This document shows positions 62,701 to 64,000 of a stretch of 64,000 bases of DNA, piece after piece. Source of the stretch: Planctomycetia bacterium (GTDB lineage Bacteria; Planctomycetota; Phycisphaerae; UBA1845; UTPLA1); assembly GCA_015075745.1 (NCBI GenBank), contig JABTTW010000001.1:1798001-1862000 (forward strand). The letters run 5' to 3'. The position numbers were made by a program, and so were the translations under genes. The first letter of the stretch is position 1; the number at the start of each line of letters is the position of its first letter. The notes beneath the pieces were generated by a model, which did not search any database, was not told where the DNA came from, and worked only from the letters and a program-made list of their open reading frames with translations.

Positions 62701-64000
62701 GATTAATCCGGCGAGCAGTGCCATCAGCGAATGGAGTTCCTCATCCGCTCTACCTGAGGCCGATGCCGCAAAATACGATCTTCCTTCGAGGATCCGGTCG
62801 ATCATGCGCGTACACGACGCCTGCGGGCCGACCTCGACAAACAGTCGCACACCATCGGCATACGCCTGTCGGATGACCGCCGGAAAATCAAAACCATGGA
62901 TCGCCTGGGCCGTGATGGATTCAGCCGCGGTCTCCTTAGAGACGTTGTAGGCCTTTCCGGCGGCAGCGCTATAGAAGCGAATGCCATCGGGCGGACTCGT
63001 TGGGAGAAGATGAAGCTGGCGATACGCCTGCTCAACTTCATTCACAGCCTCGAAGTGCACCGTCGGAACGCCATCGATCGTAATGGCGCGACTGCCGGCA
63101 CGCCGTGCCGCCTCATGAACATCGCGTCGCAATCCGCCGACCACGCATTCTGTCGGTGTATTCACGATCAACAGTCGGGCGTGATGAAGGCCGACCAGCG
63201 CCTGTCGCACAACTTCGACAGGTTTCGCAACGACCGCGGCGCACCACTCCGAAGCTGCATCAGGCGGCAATCTCCATGCGCTGTAGATCGCGTTGCGTGG
63301 CCCGGCAAGCTGCGACTTGAAGAGCGGCGAATCGCTCATCCGGCGAAACATTTCATCGCGATCGGGCCACGCCCGAAGCGCGAAGAGGCCGACCGACTCG
63401 CCGAGGCTGTAGCCGATCGTTGCACGGGGGCGCAGACCGGCTAATTGAAGAATATCGCTGGCCAGGACGCCGAAGGAAACCTGTCCGAATATGAGCCGCT
63501 CGACATCGTGAGCGACCGCGTGCATTGCCTCCTGCCGCCAGCCATTGGGCCAATCGCAGCGCCAGGGCATCAGTTGTTGCGGCGAGAAGTGGCCGGCAAG
63601 CCGATCCGATTGAGCATCCAGCGCATCGACCACCTGCGGGAAGTGCAGTGCGAGCTCACGCCCCATGCCGAGGTAGTGATTGCCGGAACCGGGGAAAACG
63701 AATGCAAGGTCACCCTTGCCGCCGAGTGGATCCGGGAAAAAGAAAACGCCATCCTGACCGCGAATGGCCTCGGTCGGCTTATCACGTAGCGACTTTTGGG
63801 CAGAGTCGATTGACCGTACGAGCGAAACTGAACTGTCGGCGACGATCGCGACGGCGAGGCGTTTCGAGGTATCGGCAGAGTGTTCACGTAACCACCTTGC
63901 GGCAAGGCTGCCGAGGCCATCACTGGCCGTCTCGGCAAATCCGCGAAGCTCGGTGAGACCTCGAACAAGCTGGGCGACGTCACTCGCCTCGACGGCGAAG
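59779..64000 (-). CDS. PUFA/glycolipid-type synthase, C-terminal part with AT and four hotdog (FabA-like) domains
   Basis: The frame is open to the window edge, so the N-terminus is missing; 1406 residues are visible. An acyltransferase domain (about 95-430) has LAFVFPGSGNHYLGMGREL, the active Ser in TIGYSLGESVGLF, and SQLAGPRNAIYSAW, resembling PfaB/HglC. After a Pro-rich linker come four FabA-like hotdogs (about 605-800, 835-1025, 1050-1220, 1240-1406), each with an 'LP..P...LDRV' entry. Hotdogs 2 and 4 have the active His (WYLTCHFVDDMVMPG; WFFKAHFYQDPVWPGSLGLE); hotdogs 1 and 3 lack it (WYLDSDRCPICI; WYFAANRQVSMPF). No acyl-carrier Ser motif is visible here. The enzyme probably makes a long or polyunsaturated acyl chain with upstream ketosynthases. 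Confidence 0.86.
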   Translation of the reverse strand, partial: FAVEASDVAQLVRGLTELRGFAETASDGLGSLAARWLREHSADTSKRLAVAIVADSSVSLVRSIDSAQKSLRDKPTEAIRGQDGVFFFPDPLGGKGDLAFVFPGSGNHYLGMGRELALHFPQVVDALDAQSDRLAGHFSPQQLMPWRCDWPNGWRQEAMHAVAHDVERLIFGQVSFGVLASDILQLAGLRPRATIGYSLGESVGLFALRAWPDRDEMFRRMSDSPLFKSQLAGPRNAIYSAWRLPPDAASEWCAAVVAKPVEVVRQALVGLHHARLLIVNTPTECVVGGLRRDVHEAARRAGSRAITIDGVPTVHFEAVNEVEQAYRQLHLLPTSPPDGIRFYSAAAGKAYNVSKETAAESITAQAIHGFDFPAVIRQAYADGVRLFVEVGPQASCTRMIDRILEGRSYFAASASGRADEELHSLMALLAGLIAQRVPVNLAGLYRDALDDAASSRLPGHAVIEISTRLEQLPPPLPTPQRSMALGETLPARPSREDSAGEGIDESADVFMPSVPGGGDEFVMLRDAVLATAARTTAAHDAYLRFSESASRELASVLTMQAELLESAVGKVDGAAVLSEIVNDNEMPISPRQSVPPVSLRRAAAPAYSRELCLEFARGKVANVLGPKFEIIDGYRTRVRLPDEPLMLVDRIMSVNGTKGVLGPGRVVTEHDVLPGAWYLDSDRCPICITVEAGQADLFLSGYLGIDFVAKGVRSYRLLDATVTFHRDLPRPGETIHYDIRIDRFVRQGETYMFFFEFDGTIDGEPVLTMRKGCAGFFTTEEIRQSHGLVLRPEETRPSPRTLPDGFAWPVGVDTPGTESFGDDRIAALRRGELADCFGQQFADLALANPPRLPGGPMKLIDRVLELNANGGRYGLGMIYAEADVHPDDWYLTCHFVDDMVMPGTLMYECTVHTLRVFLLRMGWIADQDDLIYEPIPGIASALRCRGPVTPATKKASYRVEIKEVGYRPEPYVLADALMYADGVPIVQMTNMSLQLTGLTRERIESLWRGKSEVSMSVSATRREPIFSGEQILAFAVGKPSDCFGEPYRIFDGDSRRIARLPGPPYQFLDRVTSVEPPPFVLKADGWIEAEYDVPPDAWYFAANRQVSMPFAVLLEIALQPCGFLAAYAGSALTSEDDLSFRNLGGEATLHDEVFADAGTLRIQVRMTNVSRAGGMIIEHFDMRVLRGDLVIYDGTTSFGFFSREALARQVGIRDAGQRMYMPTDTERTTAKSFDLPKVAPMTPDEAGLIAFDGQSAGAAMPAQAFRMLDRVDVLIPDGGPHALGFVQGSAKVDPSAWFFKAHFYQDPVWPGSLGLESMLQLMKAFALDRWPHLAATHRFEPIAVGMTHEWFYRGQIIPTNERVEVQATITRREEGDQPLLVADGFLTVDGTVIYEMRNFGLRMVPM

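Overview
The window looks like chromosomal DNA of a GC-rich planctomycete-type bacterium (Planctomycetota, possibly Phycisphaerae). This is inferred from gene content: giant secreted repeat proteins, a conserved planctomycete-like secreted family, a HTH protein with a C-terminal membrane anchor, many lipoproteins, FixL/FixJ-type regulation and a polyunsaturated-fatty-acid-type synthase. No rRNA or other decisive marker is present, so the placement is a judgement. Nearly all of the sequence is coding; one tRNA gene (Gly, UCC) is present and no CRISPR array was seen.

Layout. 1-5.2 kb: a cut-off membrane-anchored protein, a pabB-pabC pair for p-aminobenzoate/folate synthesis, a small membrane protein and an acidic HTH protein with a C-terminal membrane anchor. 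5.2-8.8 kb: a translationally coupled pair, a Maf/DUF115 protein and a nucleotidyltransferase-SPASM protein whose radical-SAM cysteines are missing. 9.2-16.3 kb: a 2256-residue exported protein with 18 repeats of exactly 117 residues, then a small lipoprotein. 16.3-21.3 kb: intergenic repeats, an intact IS1380-type element with a 4-bp target duplication, a REC-HDOD regulator, and a shrunken second IS1380 copy. 21.5-27.1 kb: eight consecutive predicted lipoprotein genes, including two LpoB-like, two YcfL-like (DUF1425) and one COG3014-like, tightly packed with several 4-bp overlaps. 27.3-29.5 kb: a secreted calcium-motif protein, a 5'-truncated S74 (endosialidase-chaperone) protein and tRNA-Gly. 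29.7-36.4 kb: an ABC-2 transporter operon with two exported partner proteins and a MazG-like protein. 36.7-38.1 kb: a lower-GC gene and a second cluster of the intergenic repeats. 38.1-42.5 kb: a TPR/peptidase-MA protein, a small membrane protein and a di-haem lipoprotein. 42.5-49.9 kb: a hybrid histidine kinase, a FixJ-type regulator and a very large FixL-type kinase, with an IS630-type element between the kinase and the regulator. 50.0-55.6 kb: a MacA/MacB-like export system with two permeases plus a YIP1-like membrane protein. 55.8-59.7 kb: an NHL propeller, a YtkA-like lipoprotein and a di-haem MauG/cytochrome-c-peroxidase-like protein. 59.8-64 kb: the C-terminal part of a PUFA/glycolipid-type synthase with an acyltransferase and four hotdog domains.

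The strongest leads for something undescribed are the eight-gene lipoprotein cassette, the cysteine-less radical-SAM/SPASM protein coupled to Maf, a C-terminal sorting-like signal shared by two exported proteins, and a modular intergenic repeat family found at two distant sites.
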